Origin: Siphonodentalium dalli | Lineage: Eukaryota; Mollusca; Scaphopoda; Gadilida; Siphonodentaliidae | Length of the DNA: 64,000 bases | Direction of reading: 5' to 3' | NCBI GenBank assembly: GCA_032622095.1 | Contig: CP136064.1 | Span: forward strand, 51,218,073 to 51,282,072 | Shown: positions 1-10,960 of the stretch, one piece after another | How the letters are laid out: every line of letters starts with the position of its first letter | How positions within the stretch are numbered: position 1 is the stretch's first letter | Notes under the pieces: model-generated | Seen by the model: the letters and a program-made list of their open reading frames with translations, nothing else | What the model was told of the DNA's origin: nothing | The model's database searches: none | Program-made: the position numbers and the translations under genes

Positions 1-329
1 TATGTAAAAGTTTTTTTCTAACTCTCTCAAAATTCATTGGACCGTGACAAAATTAAAACTTGGCCTTTGTCTTCTGAAATTTGAACTACGTACCAAATAT
101 CAAGAGATTCAGTTGAATTTAAAAACAATCAGATAACTAACAGTAAAGTTATCATCCTGAAACCAAAATAATCGGCAAATTCTAAATCAACAAGGACCAG
201 AACTCAGATAAAAATGGGCGAATGAAATTCACCTGATAACCACACATTCCAAAAAATCTCACAAACTAAAGTTATCATCCTGAAACCTCAAAATGACAAA
301 CTTGTAAGTTGAAAAGGGGCAATAACTCT

Positions 330-760
330 GTAAAAAATGGGAGGACCGAATCCATATTCGAACTTGACCTGTATTTTGAGCTCATAAACTCACATACCAA
401 CTTTGGTTTCAATCCGATAACCCAAAATAAAGTTAATCATCAGGAAATATATTTTGAGCTGACAAACTTACATACCTAATTTGGTTTCGATCCGATTGCC
501 CAAAATAAAGTTCTCATCTAGAAACTTTCCACACGTACGGACAGATTCTAAGTTGGAAAGGCACCATAACTCCAGCAAATATGGGCGGACTGGACCCATG
601 TTCGAACTTGACCTGTGTTTTGAGCTGATAAACTCACATACCATATTTGGTTTTGATCCGATCGCGCAAAATAAAGTTCTCATCCGGAAACTTTCCACAC
701 GGACTGACACAGGCTATTTGAATAGTCCCCAAAAACTAAATTCGGACAATAATAGCCAAA
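330..760. repeat. diverged direct repeats, mollusc-type dispersed repeat
   Basis: The phrase GGTTT(C/T)(A/G)ATCCGAT recurs at 405, 483 and 649. TTCGAACTTGACCTGT recurs near 358 and 601, and AACTTTCCACACG near 523 and 686. The units are imperfect copies of one sequence and explain the overlapping short open frames on both strands, which are not genes. Confidence 0.6.
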
Positions 761-1441
761 CATGAATTATTTTCTTGATCATGGATAGTTTATTGCAGAA
801 AACTGAAGTTGATGTGTATTTATTTTCTGAAAGTTCGCATTGTCATTGCCAATTTAAAGGCCCATTTAATTTTCGAGTCACCGAATATAATTTTTTTATA
901 GTGCCTTGATATATGGTTTTAATAACAATCTATGCCATAAAATATGATTAAAATACTATAATTCATCACCATTTGGAATGTCTGTGTCTCAGAAGGTGCC
1001 CATAGAGAAATAGCTGAAATAATAAAATCATTACACCTGTTATGGCTACAGAATTCAAGAATTATTTTCAATGGAAGGGAAATAACTGTATATCTAAATA
1101 TATATAGTTATTCCCCTACCATTGAATATAATAGACTTTGTGCAGAAACTTGAGCACAGAAACTGACGTTGGTAACTCAACATAAACAACATGTTCACAG
1201 TTTATTACACCAAATAAGTTGAAAATACAATGTTTTGGAGCGTCCTCTTTCGAATGGTATATAATTTGGCATATATTTTATATAATGTGATCTGAGTGTT
1301 CGAAAATTAAGTGGGCCTTTAATTTTGGCCTATCGACCAAATTGGAAGATCCTCCAACAGAAAATCCTGTTTTTTCAATTTTATTCTCAGATGAATTAAT
1401 AGTAGATAGTTGAAAATAAAGTTTTATCGTTGTAATTATAA

Positions 1442-1603
1442 GCCGTCAACTTCGTATTTTGATTGATCTATGAGACTATAGATGTATCAGCAGATGAGCA
1501 ACATACTTAGTATAATTCAGCTTTGCAGAATTATACAATATGTTGTTCGTCTACTGATACATCTATACACTCATAAATTAATCGAAAAACGACGTTGATG
1601 GCG
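1442..1603. repeat. foldback element with arms of about 75 bp
   Basis: The left arm (about 1442-1519) contains TATAGATGTATCAG and CAACATAC..TATAATTC. The right arm (about 1527-1603) is its imperfect reverse complement (GAATTATACAATATGTTG, CTGATACATCTATA, ACGTTGATGGCG). The loop is only a few bases. It is MITE-like; no target duplication was identified. It lies in the GART intron. Confidence 0.7.
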
Positions 1604-1692
1604 TATATATAAAATATTATGAATCCAAAAAATATCAAATAATAGCAGGAACATAAATATGTAGTGTATACAATATTGCCCCCTTTCTACAG

Positions 1693-1823
1693 GAACAAAC
1701 CTTCAGGCTCTGATTGACTACACAAAGGATGAATCAAGTTCAGCAGAGATCTCATTGGTTATATCAAACAAGGCCGGCGTGTTCGGATTACACAGAGCAG
1801 AAAAGGCTGGGATAAAAACCAAG
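1693..1823 (+). CDS. GART: GART exon: start of the formyltransferase domain
   Basis: The 131-nt exon starts with the last two bases of a Gly codon, followed by TNLQALIDYT. It ends at AAAACCAAG before the donor GTAAGA. It follows a CTACAG acceptor. It carries the substrate-phosphate-binding loop remainder and the first beta-alpha units (VISNKAGVFGLHRAEKAGI). The following intron is short, about 200 bp (1824-2024). Confidence 0.92.
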
Positions 1824-4800
1824 GTAAGAAATATAGACCTGACTTACAGGTATTTAATGTTAAAAAAATAAATAAAAAATATATTCTCTCAGTCCTCATC
1901 ACCCAGAGTGAAGCTCATCAGAATTATTTATTAGCAAATTTATCTAAAAGTTTCAAAAAGTTAAAAACTCAGTCTCCAATTTTATATCGACAATCAGAAA
2001 TGTTAACAGATCTCTTTATTTTAGGTGATCAGTCATAAAGATTTCAAATCAAGGGATGACTTTGATGCTGCTTTACATGACGGCCTGATAAGCCACGATA
2101 TTGAACTTGTTTGCTTGGCTGGTTTTATGAGAATTTTAACAGGTGAGCTCATTTATTGTGCACTCTGCACAGATAAGATGCAAATAATGAAATATTTGCA
2201 GATAACTCTAAATGCAGTATACATGTACCAGTTATGCAGCATCTTTGCAAGTGATGAGAATAATAGAATATTATGTTTGCAGGCAATTATGTGTGAAATT
2301 TCCTTCAAGTAGGGCGGCAGAATTATATTCCTGCTTGTTCACAAAGACTTCAAATTATATCACCTTGCAACAGAAAATAATTTCCTGCAGCGCGTAAGAG
2401 TAAAGAGCTTCTTCGAACACGAGTAAATCAATTTAAAATTATATGAATTTGAGAGTCGATTTTGTATCGATCCTGATACAGGTCGCCTATGTCAAAATGT
2501 ATCAAATTTTCAAAGCTTTGCAGAACCCTAACCATGCAGATTAGATATTTGTTTATATTTCTAAACCTGTTGGGGGGAAATACCCATGGTAATTTCCTGT
2601 TCTGACAATATAATTATTACCATATAAGGAATTTACAATGACAATTGCTTGCTGTTCAATCTACCCTGACAAAATGTTAATATATGACATATTTGGCAAT
2701 TATGATATCATATGTTGAGTATTTATTGGTAATGTTTATTTTAATCGCTAAGGCAACACAAATTTAATTAGTTCGTTTACAATCACCTGACAACTACTTT
2801 ACTGAAAATGCAAAACGAAACAAATTTAAAATTTGTTTTTTGCCCAGATATTCAGTTTGTGTAGGACGTCTCATCAAACCTTTCTAGCATGGAAAAATCA
2901 TAATTATTGAGATAGTAATGTGTTAGCTTTATCTATTTTTTCTCTCAAAATATTATCTCAAGTGAATATAAGAGATTTGCATTCACAAGCGATCATGCGG
3001 AATAATCGCCAATTGGAATGTCAAAACCTGCCTGGGTTTTTTATTTATTTTTTCCTTTCATCAAGAGATTTTTTCCCTGATTTTAAAAAATCAATTAATA
3101 AAATTGCTATGTCCTAAAGAAGCTTTTGGAGATACTGTTGTTTTATACAGATGGTATGGGTTGAATTGGACAGGGAATCTAATAAAAATGAGCTGAATTG
3201 TAGAAGATATCATTTTGTATATTGTGTATTCGGTTTCGGAAAAAAACAGATAGGCGTTATATCCTGGGTGACCATATTCCAATTATTAAGTCGGTTTATC
3301 TAATATAAAACAGGCAAAAATGCATGGATCTAAGTTGAAATGTCTTCCTATACACAAGGAGAGAAAAAGACACTTTCGGCTTTTTTTTGTTTTACTGCAG
3401 AGGGTTGCACCAGCAATTGATATAGTTTCAACCCCTTCGTTCATGCTACTCATCTGCATGTGTTGGCACTAGTAATAAAACATTTCATTGCTTTTACACC
3501 AAAGCTATAATCAAGCCTTGAAATAGGGTGTCTGTCATTTGCAGAATGAGGTCCCCAGAGGGTGAATTTAGTGATGCTACCCCGCATAGCGGGCTAGATC
3601 ACCAAATTCACCCTCTGGGGACCTCATTCTGCTTACACCTCAGCAGAATGAGGTTCCCAGAGGGTGAATTTGGTGATGCTAGCCCGCTATGTGGGGTAGC
3701 ATCACTAAATTCACCCTTTGGGGACCTCATTCTGCAAATGACAGACATCCTATTTCAAGGCTTGGCTATAATCCCATGTCTGCACAACCCATTTATTCGC
3801 GATCAGAGTTCATTGGAATTTGTTTTACAAGGGCTAATGTTTATACAAGTGGTGTTGACACATTGCGCCATTGTGGGGTTTACTGACACTCAGGCCAGTG
3901 TGAGAAATGTAATGCACAGATGGCAATATAATCACTATCAGGTATATATGGTAGGCCGAGTTAGGCATTGAATTCTCAGTTAAAATTTCACTACGGACAA
4001 ATTAAAGAATGATAAAGACAAATTAGTATGTTATTTTTATAATCAACAGCGACCCCACACAATATAAGAAGATTGCAAAGATGCTAATACCCAGTAGTTT
4101 TCCCCATTTCCGAGTTGACTAGACGCTGGCTCTATGACACCCTGCTTTGATTGCCACCATGACTGTGCACAGTGCAGCAACGTAGCTTCATAGAGCCAGT
4201 GCCTAGCAATTTTTTTGTTGCAAATGCTAATGAGTTTGTCATAAATGTGAAATTTAGAAAGAAAGATGAAAGAAGCTTTTGACAAATAAAATTATCCATG
4301 GCATTTAGTGATATCGCGGTACATTTTTCAATACTGTAGTCGGTATACTTGAGTCAATATCATGAAGAATCATATAAGTTTACCATAGAGATTCATTCAT
4401 TTTATTCCAGGTGGTTTCGTAAGGAAATGGCATGGAAAGATGTTAAATGTTCACCCCTCTCTGCTTCCATCCTTCAAAGGTTCTAATGCTCACAAGTTGG
4501 TCCTAGAAAGCAGAGTTAGAATCTCGGGCTGCTCTGTACATTTTGTGGCAGTAAGTTTTAGCACTTCACCCTCAGATCATTGTTTTAAAATGTAATATTG
4601 ACAAGTTGGTAGCTTTATATTATTTCCTCACATTTTGACCAAATAGTTAACATTGGGGTAACCTGAAACTGCTTCTACCTGATTAGTGAATCAATTAACC
4701 CTTTACCCAACAGAACGGCCCTGTGCCAATGCATTCTCTTATATATGGGAGTCGACCATAGGTCGCCTCGCATATATAAGAGAATGCATTGGCTTAACAC

Positions 4801-7093
4801 ATTAACAATTATTAAATTGTTAAAGAATGTAAGAAAAAATGGTAAAAAGTGTTAAAAAAAGATTTTTTTTAGGCCAATGCATTCTCTTATATATGCGAGG
4901 CGACCTATGGTCGACTCGCATATAAAGAGAATGCATTGGCACAGGGCATAACTGTAACTATCACAATGTGGTCAAGGAGCCGGTTCCAATGATATCCATA
5001 TTTGTATGGTTCTATTGAGACAGACCGAAGATATTTTAGGCTGTTGAAGCTTTATTTGGCCGGTTTTGGCCGGTTTGTTGGGTAAAGGGTTAATGTTAAT
5101 TGTCAATCAATTTATTGCAACAAGTACATTTTAATGTTTTGTAATCTGTTAGTAATCATGTTATTAATACGAGTTACCATATCCAGATTTTAATCATATC
5201 ATAACAAAGTAGATTTTAGGATTTAGATTGGTTTAATAATAAAGTTTCAAGGACTAATTGTGGCTTTATCTTAAACTCACACTTAGCATGATGTAAGTCA
5301 GTTTTACACCATTTATATTGCAAGCTCTAAATTGAGAATGTCAACTATTGCATTTCACGCTTTAGCCGACTAGAACACTATATACTTGTATGTGCCAGAC
5401 AACCATCATCCATTAGTGATATAGAGGATCTCCAATGAATTATGTTGGGATATAAGATTTTATGAAACGAGTTTGATAAATATGATTCACAATGAGCCAT
5501 AGATGAGTTGTGAATCAAATGAGTTTCATAAAATTTTATATCCCAACATAATGAGTTGAAGATCTTTTAAATCACATGAAAAAAACTAGAGCTTTATGCC
5601 TTTTTAACAAATCCAAATCTTAAAAAGAAGCTGAAAAATGCATGTAAAATGCATACATGCACACCGTTGGCTGAGACACTTCACAACCGTATATGACAGT
5701 ATTGCGCGCTCTGCCATACGACAAAATATATTATCCCCCAAATTGCCTCTGTTTTTGTGCCTATTTTCATTAGTGCAACGAAGTTGGACAATAATTGAAC
5801 TTTAATGAACAAAGCAATCATTTTTCAATGTCTGGTATTGGTGTCAAGCACAGCTTTTCTAAGTATTATTAATCCCCGTGGTAATTTACTTGATGCGATG
5901 CAAGTATCCTGGGAAGCATGCAGCAATTACTCACTAGTGAGAGATAACAAAATATCGAATGGATTTTTCAATGATATTATAGGAGTTTCATGTGATATAT
6001 ACACATTATCGGTACAGTGAAGTGATATGGGCTGCAGTATCACGTTGAGTTGACGATGTCAGATCGCCGTATCAAATGAGCTGCCTGTGGCAGCGAGTTT
6101 TTTTGCGGTGATCTGACATCGTCAACGAGACGTGATACTGCAGCCCATATCACTTCACTGTACCGATAAAGCGTTTATTATATGACACATTTTTGGTTCA
6201 TCCCATGTCACAAAGGGCAAAACTACTTCGTTACACCATCCCATGTCATCACCCGGGCAAAAGTACTCCATTGAACATTCCCAGTCATCACCCGAAACTC
6301 CCAATTTAAGGCCAAGGTCGAGGAACTATTTTTTGTTGAATTACAAACGCGTAATAATACAAAATAAATCTTTCGTAATAAGTCTTAACAGATCCGTTTA
6401 CGCTTCAAACGAACAGACCTGATAAAATAGTTCCCAACTTCCGGTGACCTATTTTCACGGGATACTGATTCGGAATTCAAAGGATATTGATACGGTATTC
6501 ATAGAATACCGATACGGCTCACGACCAGACAAGCGTTTTCCGACTGCTCGGAATTTATCGCCAAACAATAGTGGTATTTGTAAGGGATTAGTGGTAGTCA
6601 TATAATAAAGAGCTATATTATATTCCCAAACAAAATGTGTAAAAATCCACAACGTTTTATTTTGTTGACTATGACACATCAAACATATAACATTATAGTC
6701 AGTATTATATGAAGATGCACAGCCTTTGTGACAAGCATGTTGACAGATAATAGTTCAGCTTCCATTGGATGATCATATCCCACCACATATATGGAATGTG
6801 ATAGCCTGTAGATGCTTTAAGTGCGACAATGGCCTTCTCTAATCTAAACCTTTCCAATATCTTCATGTTGTAGATCATGATAAACATCCATATGCTTGTA
6901 ATTGCAGGAAGAGGTTGATGCTGGGGCCATCCTGGTGCAGAAGTCTGTTCAAGTATATCCTGGGGATACGGAAGAAACTTTATCGGAAAGAATCAAGACA
7001 GAAGAACATAAAGCATTCCCAGAGGCAATGGAACTGGTCGCCAGCGGACAAGCGATACTCAATGAAAACCGGCAGATTGACTGGTACTCCTGA
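1693..7093 (+). CDS. GART: GART, C-terminal glycinamide ribonucleotide formyltransferase domain (partial gene, four exons)
   Basis: The joined exons 1693-1823, 2025-2142, 4411-4550 and 6908-7093 encode about 190 residues matching the PurN-like C-terminal domain of animal GART. This domain transfers a formyl group from 10-formyl-THF to GAR in cytosolic de novo purine synthesis. Visible landmarks in order are GTNLQALIDY (phosphate-loop side, its first glycines being in the missing upstream exon), VISNKAGVFGL, VCLAGFMRILTG, MLNVHPSLLPSFKGSNAH with the catalytic Asn and His (N106/H108 in E. coli PurN), SGCSVHFVA, and EEVDAGAI with the catalytic Asp (D144). The C-terminus LSERIKTEEHKAFPEAMELV is typical of the family. 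All visible introns are GT-AG and codon phases match (2-nt carry-in, 0, 1, 0). Nothing is disrupted, so the gene looks functional. The N-terminal GARS and AIRS domains lie before the window; a free-standing PurN gene cannot be formally excluded. Confidence 0.93.
2025..2142 (+). CDS. GART: GART exon: AGFMRIL segment
   Basis: The acceptor TTATTTTAG precedes GTGATCAGTCATAAAG (VISHKDF). The exon ends ATTTTAACAG before the donor GTGAGC, leaving one base of a Gly codon. It encodes SRDDFDAALHDGLISHDIEL and VCLAGFMRILTG, the hydrophobic strand next to the active site. The open frame continuing past 2142 is intron read-through. The following intron is about 2.27 kb and carries a hAT-like palindromic element. 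Confidence 0.93.
2143..4410 (+). other. GART: GART intron, mostly unique AT-rich sequence with one inserted element
   Basis: The intron runs from donor GTGAGC to acceptor TTTATTCCAG. Apart from the palindromic element at 3512-3764 I see no gene. A short inverted pair around CTGGCTCTATGA (about 4127-4200) accounts for the minus-strand open frame near 4043-4285. Confidence 0.7.
3512..3764. mobile_element. hAT-like palindromic MITE, copy 1, in a GART intron
   Basis: The 253-bp element has terminal inverted repeats CAAGCCTTGAAATAG and an exact 8-bp target duplication GCTATAAT at 3504-3511 and 3765-3772. Each half contains its own hairpin (AGAATGAGGTCCCCAGAGGG paired with its complement around CCCCGCATAGCGGG), and the two halves mirror each other, giving a nested double palindrome. 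The 8-bp duplication and CA-starting ends suggest hAT; the superfamily is an inference. It has no coding capacity. Confidence 0.85.
4411..4550 (+). CDS. GART: GART exon: catalytic Asn/His segment
   Basis: The acceptor TTTATTCCAG precedes GTGGTTTCGTAAG, which completes a Gly codon (GGFVRKWHGK). The exon encodes MLNVHPSLLPSFKGSNAHKL, carrying the catalytic Asn and His of PurN enzymes, then VRISGCSVHFVA. It ends in phase 0 before the donor GTAAGT. Confidence 0.93.
4699..5089. mobile_element. family A TTAA MITE, copy A1, in a GART intron
   Basis: It is flanked by TTAA at 4695-4698 and 5090-5093. The termini are CCCTTTACCCAACAGAA and TTGTTGGGTAAAGGG, in inverse orientation. Inside are two nearly perfect hairpins (4725-4793 and 4873-4940), each built on GCCAATGCATTCTCTTATAT paired with its reverse complement, joined by an AT-rich linker with ATTGTTAAAGAATGTAAG. 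A unique arm with GGTTCCAATGATATCCATAT follows. The TTAA target and CCC..GGG ends suggest piggyBac-type mobilisation. It is non-coding. Confidence 0.88.
5424..5573. repeat. foldback element
   Basis: The left arm has ATGTTGGGATATAAGATTTT and TGATTCACAA. The right arm has their complements, TTGTGAATCA and TTTATATCCCAACAT, and the outer flanks (GATCTCCAAT / GTTGAAGATC) also pair imperfectly. It lies in the last GART intron, with no clear target duplication. Confidence 0.65.
6007..6169. repeat. palindromic MITE with TTATCGGTACAGTG ends
   Basis: The ends TTATCGGTACAGTGAAGTGA and its complement are exact. The arms of about 60 bp (including GGGCTGCAGTATCACGT and TGACGATGTCAGATC) pair almost perfectly around a short loop. 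The only possible target duplication is a TA at each end, which is weak. It lies in the last GART intron. Confidence 0.7.
6908..7093 (+). CDS. GART: GART terminal coding exon
   Basis: The acceptor TGTAATTGCAG precedes GAAGAGGTTGATGCT (EEVDAGAI), whose Asp is the conserved catalytic aspartate of PurN enzymes. The exon continues through GDTEETLSERIKTEEHKAF and ends NRQIDWYS then TGA at 7091-7093. The 61-codon length fits the last exon of other animal GART genes. Confidence 0.94.
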   Translation, partial: EEVDAGAILVQKSVQVYPGDTEETLSERIKTEEHKAFPEAMELVASGQAILNENRQIDWYS

Positions 7094-7323
7094 CTTTTCC
7101 TGTCATATTGATGGAGCGACATGACTTGCATGTTGTGTACATGGCAATATTGACAGTCATTTCCAACCTCATTTCATGTGGATTCTGGAAATAAGAGTAC
7201 GAGGATTTGAGCTATGTTTCAGCTAGGTGATGTAATTTCTAATTTTAGATCAGAAACCATATTCATTCTAGTCTTTTGAGAATACCTGAGTGGCAAAATC
7301 TAGATATGAATAATACTTAGTTG

Positions 7324-7717
7324 CAAGCCTTGAAATAGTGTGTCTGTCATTTTCAGAATGAGGTCCCCAGAGTGTGAATTTAGTGATGATACCCGACACA
7401 ATGGGCTAGCATCACCAAATTCACTCTCCGGTATCTCAGAAGTATCTATGGTCTCAAATGAATATTTAGTTACTTTTTACGTTATGTTCAGTTTATATAT
7501 CCCCTAATTTGCAGAAGATAAAATGAATTTAATGAGGTGACTAATGGGTGAACATCACCAAATTCAATTGGGGGAACTTCAATCTGATCCTAGGTTTCCC
7601 ATAGCAGTTGAGGTCTAAGCAGAATGATGTTCCCAGAGGATGAATTTGGCAGCGTCACTAAATTCACCTTCTGGGGACCTCATTCTGAAAATGTCAGACA
7701 CACTATTTCAAGGCTTG
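7324..7717. mobile_element. hAT-like palindromic MITE, copy 2, long variant
   Basis: It has the same CAAGCCTTGAAATAG ends as the elements at 3512 and 9269. The flanking octamers CTTAGTTG (7316-7323) and CTTTGTTG (7718-7725) match at seven of eight positions. The interior is more diverged and longer (394 bp), so it is an older or rearranged copy. Confidence 0.8.
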
Positions 7718-7889
7718 CTTTGTTGCAAAGCGCATAGAAAATATAGTCATCATAGAGATATCACAAGCTGATGCTAAAAGTAGAGTTATCAATCTTTGAC
7801 AATCATCCAGCATAATACTGTATCATTCAATTCAACTACTACATTCCATTCAATTTTGGTGAGAATTTGTATAGTAATGTAACATGTTT

Positions 7890-7895
7890 AATAAA
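7890..7895 (+). promoter_or_regulatory. GART: candidate poly(A) signal AATAAA for GART
   Basis: This is the first canonical AATAAA after the GART stop. It ends only 7 bp before the mariner-like palindrome at 7903, so cleavage would fall inside that element. No transcript evidence. Confidence 0.35.
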
Positions 7896-7902
7896 TAGTG
7901 TA

Positions 7903-8115
7903 CAGTAATGCCCTAAATGATCGACTCCTTAACCACAGCAGAATTATGGGTAATTTTTCAGGATTTAGTCGGAAATATGGCTTGTTGGCATTCATCGGAA
8001 AGCTCTCACTGAGAGCTTTTCAATGAATGGCAACAAGCCATATTTCCGACTAAATCCTGAAAAATTACCCATAATTCTGCTGTGGTTAAGGAGTCGATCA
8101 TTTAGGGCATTACTG
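7903..8115. mobile_element. mariner-like palindromic MITE
   Basis: The 213-bp, almost perfect palindrome is flanked by TA at 7901-7902 and 8116-8117. Its ends are CAGTAATGCCCTAAATGATC and the exact complement. The arms are about 95 bp, with a few mismatches near the centre. TA target duplication and CAGT ends are typical of Tc1/mariner-derived MITEs. Open frames on both strands here are mirror images and not genes. Confidence 0.85.
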
Positions 8116-8117
8116 TA

Positions 8118-8690
8118 TGCAGAATTAAAATTGATCTTGGGATCCTTGGAGCTAGTACACGTACTGTGTTTTTCATGCCAAATGTTGAACATATATTACT
8201 GTGACCAAAGTGTACATAGATTACAAATTACATACAGATGTGTGGCTGCTCAGGGGATCAAGGCAAATGTTATGTAACTAATGGGAGTCCCTCTCCCCTG
8301 CTATTGAATATGACAATGGTGTTCTACAGGAAGCAAGTAAATTAAGGTATTTGGTTCCTTTGGTGAACAGTGCGCCAGGTGTCCCATGATGTAAATTGAC
8401 ACACAATGAGCACTGTCCTCCAGACAGAGGCACATAAATAATTATGCAGGATTGTGCGGCTTTTCAGCTGTGAATACAGTTTTGAGCAGATTTGAGAAAT
8501 AATACTGTTGTGAAAATTATGAAACATTATGTGAAACGGTTTGTAGAGGAGATGTATGATATGATTGTCTCAAAAAGTTGCACATTCATGTTATCTCTGT
8601 AGCATGTAGCAAGAGGGTATCAGTGACTGAGACAATCGCTATGTTTAGGTCATCTAATGTTTTCCACATTCTTATCTGCCCTTTTTAAAA
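8118..8690. other. no gene recognised
   Basis: AT-rich sequence between the mariner-like palindrome and the dispersed repeat starting near 8690. I see no exon, repeat structure or RNA gene. Confidence 0.5.
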
Positions 8691-9130
8691 ACAGGACGTA
8701 TTATGTTTTTCGCCTGTTTGTCCGTCAGGCTGGCCATCCGTCCGTCCATTCATATTAAGTTTCCAAATGATACATTTAGTTGTACTCACATAAATGGAAT
8801 GAAATTCGGTATGTAGATTTTTTTGTTGTTTTTGTTTTGTTATTCTGATCAACATAAGAACATAACATAACATGGTATGTAGATTCACTACCAGAAAATA
8901 CATGTCAAGTTTGATTTTGGGGTTCAGCAGACCATTTTACCCAAGTTACGGCCATTTGTTGATAATTGGGCTCAATTTTCATTTCCGTATCATAACATTA
9001 CTTAATATTTACTGAATGGAATGAAATTTGGTTTGTATGTCCACAACATACAGGTCAAGTTGAATTTTGGGTTTCGTCTGCCCTTTTTTTACCTGAGTTA
9101 TGGACCTATTTTACTCTGAAATTCGTGTTT
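8690..9130. repeat. dispersed mollusc-type repeat with CCGTCCGTCC tract
   Basis: A CCATCCGTCCGTCC tract is followed by two related blocks with GGAATGAAATT(C/T)GGT(A/T)TGTA and CAAGTT(T)GAATTTTGGG, each ending in a gagTTATGGcc-like phrase. The same phrases recur at 10.4-10.9, 13.5-13.9 and 14.7-15.0 kb. Not coding. Confidence 0.6.
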
Positions 9131-9268
9131 TCTTGTTGGAAATATTCAGATAATCAGATTATCTAAGTTCCATTGAGATGGTACTGCATTTTTCATGTCA
9201 AACACAATTTGATATTCATTAAAGTGCGGGTGTTATGTGGACATCTGTAATTCCGGGCTATTACTTAT

Positions 9269-9522
9269 CAAGCCTTGAAATAGTGTGTCTGTCATTTGCA
9301 GAATGAGTTTCCCAGAGGGTGAATTTAGTAATGCTACCCCGCATAGCGGGCTAGCATCACCAAATTCACCCTCTGGGAACCTCATTCTGCTGAGGTGTAA
9401 GCAGAATGAGGTCCCCAGAGGGTGAATTTTGTGATGCTAGCCCGCTATGCGGGGTAGCATCACTAAATTCACCCTCTGGGGACCTCATTCTGCAAATGAC
9501 AGACACCCTATTTCAAGGCTTG
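9269..9522. mobile_element. hAT-like palindromic MITE, copy 3
   Basis: The 254-bp element has CAAGCCTTGAAATAG ends and an exact 8-bp duplication TTACTTAT at 9261-9268 and 9523-9530. It has the same double-hairpin plan as copy 1 (GAATGAGGTCCCCAGAGGG stems, CCCGC(T)ATGCGGGG loops) and is close to it in sequence, so these two are the younger pair. Confidence 0.87.
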
Positions 9523-9530
9523 TTACTTAT

Positions 9531-10310
9531 TGACTTTAAATTTCTACCTGTTGATCAACTCATTGGTATCTGGTATATAAACTTCAACATTTACATTCCA
9601 GAAGAGGTTGCATAAATATGTTGATACCCAGATTGATTCACATATCTATAAATAGGTTCAGCATGTGTTATGGATTAGTCGCCATCATGTTTTGGTTTGA
9701 CCACATTTATGTATCGAGGTATCTTATTTGAAACCACATTGGTTTGGTAGTGTACAGTCCGATGTTAATGTTTTACATTTCTTAGTTTTTACTACCATTG
9801 GAACCAATGCACCCATATATAACTGTGAGATTTATCAGACTTATTTTAAAAGAGTTAGCACCCGTTTTCAACTTAGAAATAGTTTAATATGGGCTACCCC
9901 ATGTGTTCACATGGGGTATCCTCAGTCCCATTAGGACAGTCGTTACTAGATTTTATATAGTATTTATAGGAAAGCAACAATGCCAACATTTTTAACAGGA
10001 TTTAGCTTTTCAACTGATGATGATAGAATTTCTTTTACAAATATTCACTAGTGCCAGGATAACTGACGTCCACCGCTCATGGTATATATATATGAACTGA
10101 CAAAACATGTTCAATTTTATAGTCTTTCCTCTCAATCAAGTTAGCAGTGACTTTTAATTTTATTGTATAGAGAATAGATCTGTAATGAATAACTCGTCCA
10201 GTGTTGTGACAGTTCTATCTCAAAACATCCTCTGTTTCTCACATACAATCTTTAACTGTTTCTGAATAAGGCCATTAAAAATAAGTATCTAGCAATCATA
10301 AACTGAAAAC
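9531..10310. other. no gene recognised
   Basis: AT-rich sequence without a convincing exon. A short inverted repeat GGCTACCCCATGTG / CACATGGGGTATCC lies at about 9892-9920. Confidence 0.5.
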
Positions 10311-10960
10311 TGGATGAGGGAGGGAGGATTTTTATTATTATACCCCCACCCTCGAAGTTATACCCCCCCCCCCCCACTCTTGAAGAGAAAGGGGGAGTAT
10401 ACTGGATTGACCTCGTCCTTCCAGACGTTTATCTGTCTGTTGGGCCGTCTGTCCGTCCATCCATCCGTCCAGGCAGATATCTCAAATACTGGTTGTCGGA
10501 TCTGAATGAAATTTGGTATGGATGTTCTCTACTATGAGGGTATTCATTTTTTCCATTCCAGAGTTATTCATCTTTGTTTATCTGGAAATGTTGTTTTTTT
10601 TGTCCATCCGAGCAGATATCTCCAGAAACGGTTGACGAATCTCAATCAAATCTGGTTTGGATCTTCACTACTATGAGGGCAATCAATTGAGTGTTCAATC
10701 GCTTTTTCTCAGTCTTCCGTTCTAGATTATTCATCTTTGTTTGTTTGGAAGTGTTGTTTTTTTTGCCTGTATCTCCACAACCGGTTGACGTATATCAATG
10801 AAGTTTGGTATGGATGTTCACTACTATGATGGCAATCAATTAAGTGTTAAATTGTTTTGTTAATGTTTTCTCTTCTAGAGTTATTTATCTTTGTTTTTAT
10901 GAAAATGTTGGCTTTTTTCAACCATACTTTGTTGGTTCTAATTTGCCACCACGGGTGCAA
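10310..10960. repeat. dispersed repeat with poly-C tract and three diverged units
   Basis: It begins with a C-rich segment that includes an 11-base C run near 10365. A CCGTCCATCCATCCGTCC tract follows, then three diverged units each containing CAGATATCTC or GTATCTCCA.AACCGGTTGACG, AATTTGGTATGGATGTTC, CTACTATGAGGG and AGTTATTCATCTTTGTTT. Unit spacing is roughly 160-170 bp. Non-coding. Confidence 0.65.

Larger units (their letters stand above)
1..1692 (+). other. GART: intron upstream of the first visible GART exon
   Basis: No coding exon of GART or any other gene is recognisable here. The stretch ends in a pyrimidine-rich CCCCCTTTCTACAG acceptor directly before the exon at 1693, so it is read as intron. 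The GARS and AIRS parts of the trifunctional protein must lie upstream of the window. It holds diverged direct repeats (about 330-760) and a foldback (1442-1603). Confidence 0.6.
7094..7895 (+). other. GART: candidate GART 3' untranslated region
   Basis: The stretch runs from the GART stop codon to the first AATAAA on the plus strand (7890-7895). If this signal is used, the UTR includes the whole hAT-like element at 7324-7717, whose transcript would fold into long hairpins. Inferred from position only. Confidence 0.45.

Noticed and set aside
1-1692. Earlier GART exons (AIRS domain) before 1693
   Set aside because: No peptide resembling the AIRS/GARS domains or the SGTGSN loop in any frame with splice sites.
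7992-8277. Opposed open frames near 8 kb
   Set aside because: They are the two arms of one mariner-like palindrome read on both strands.
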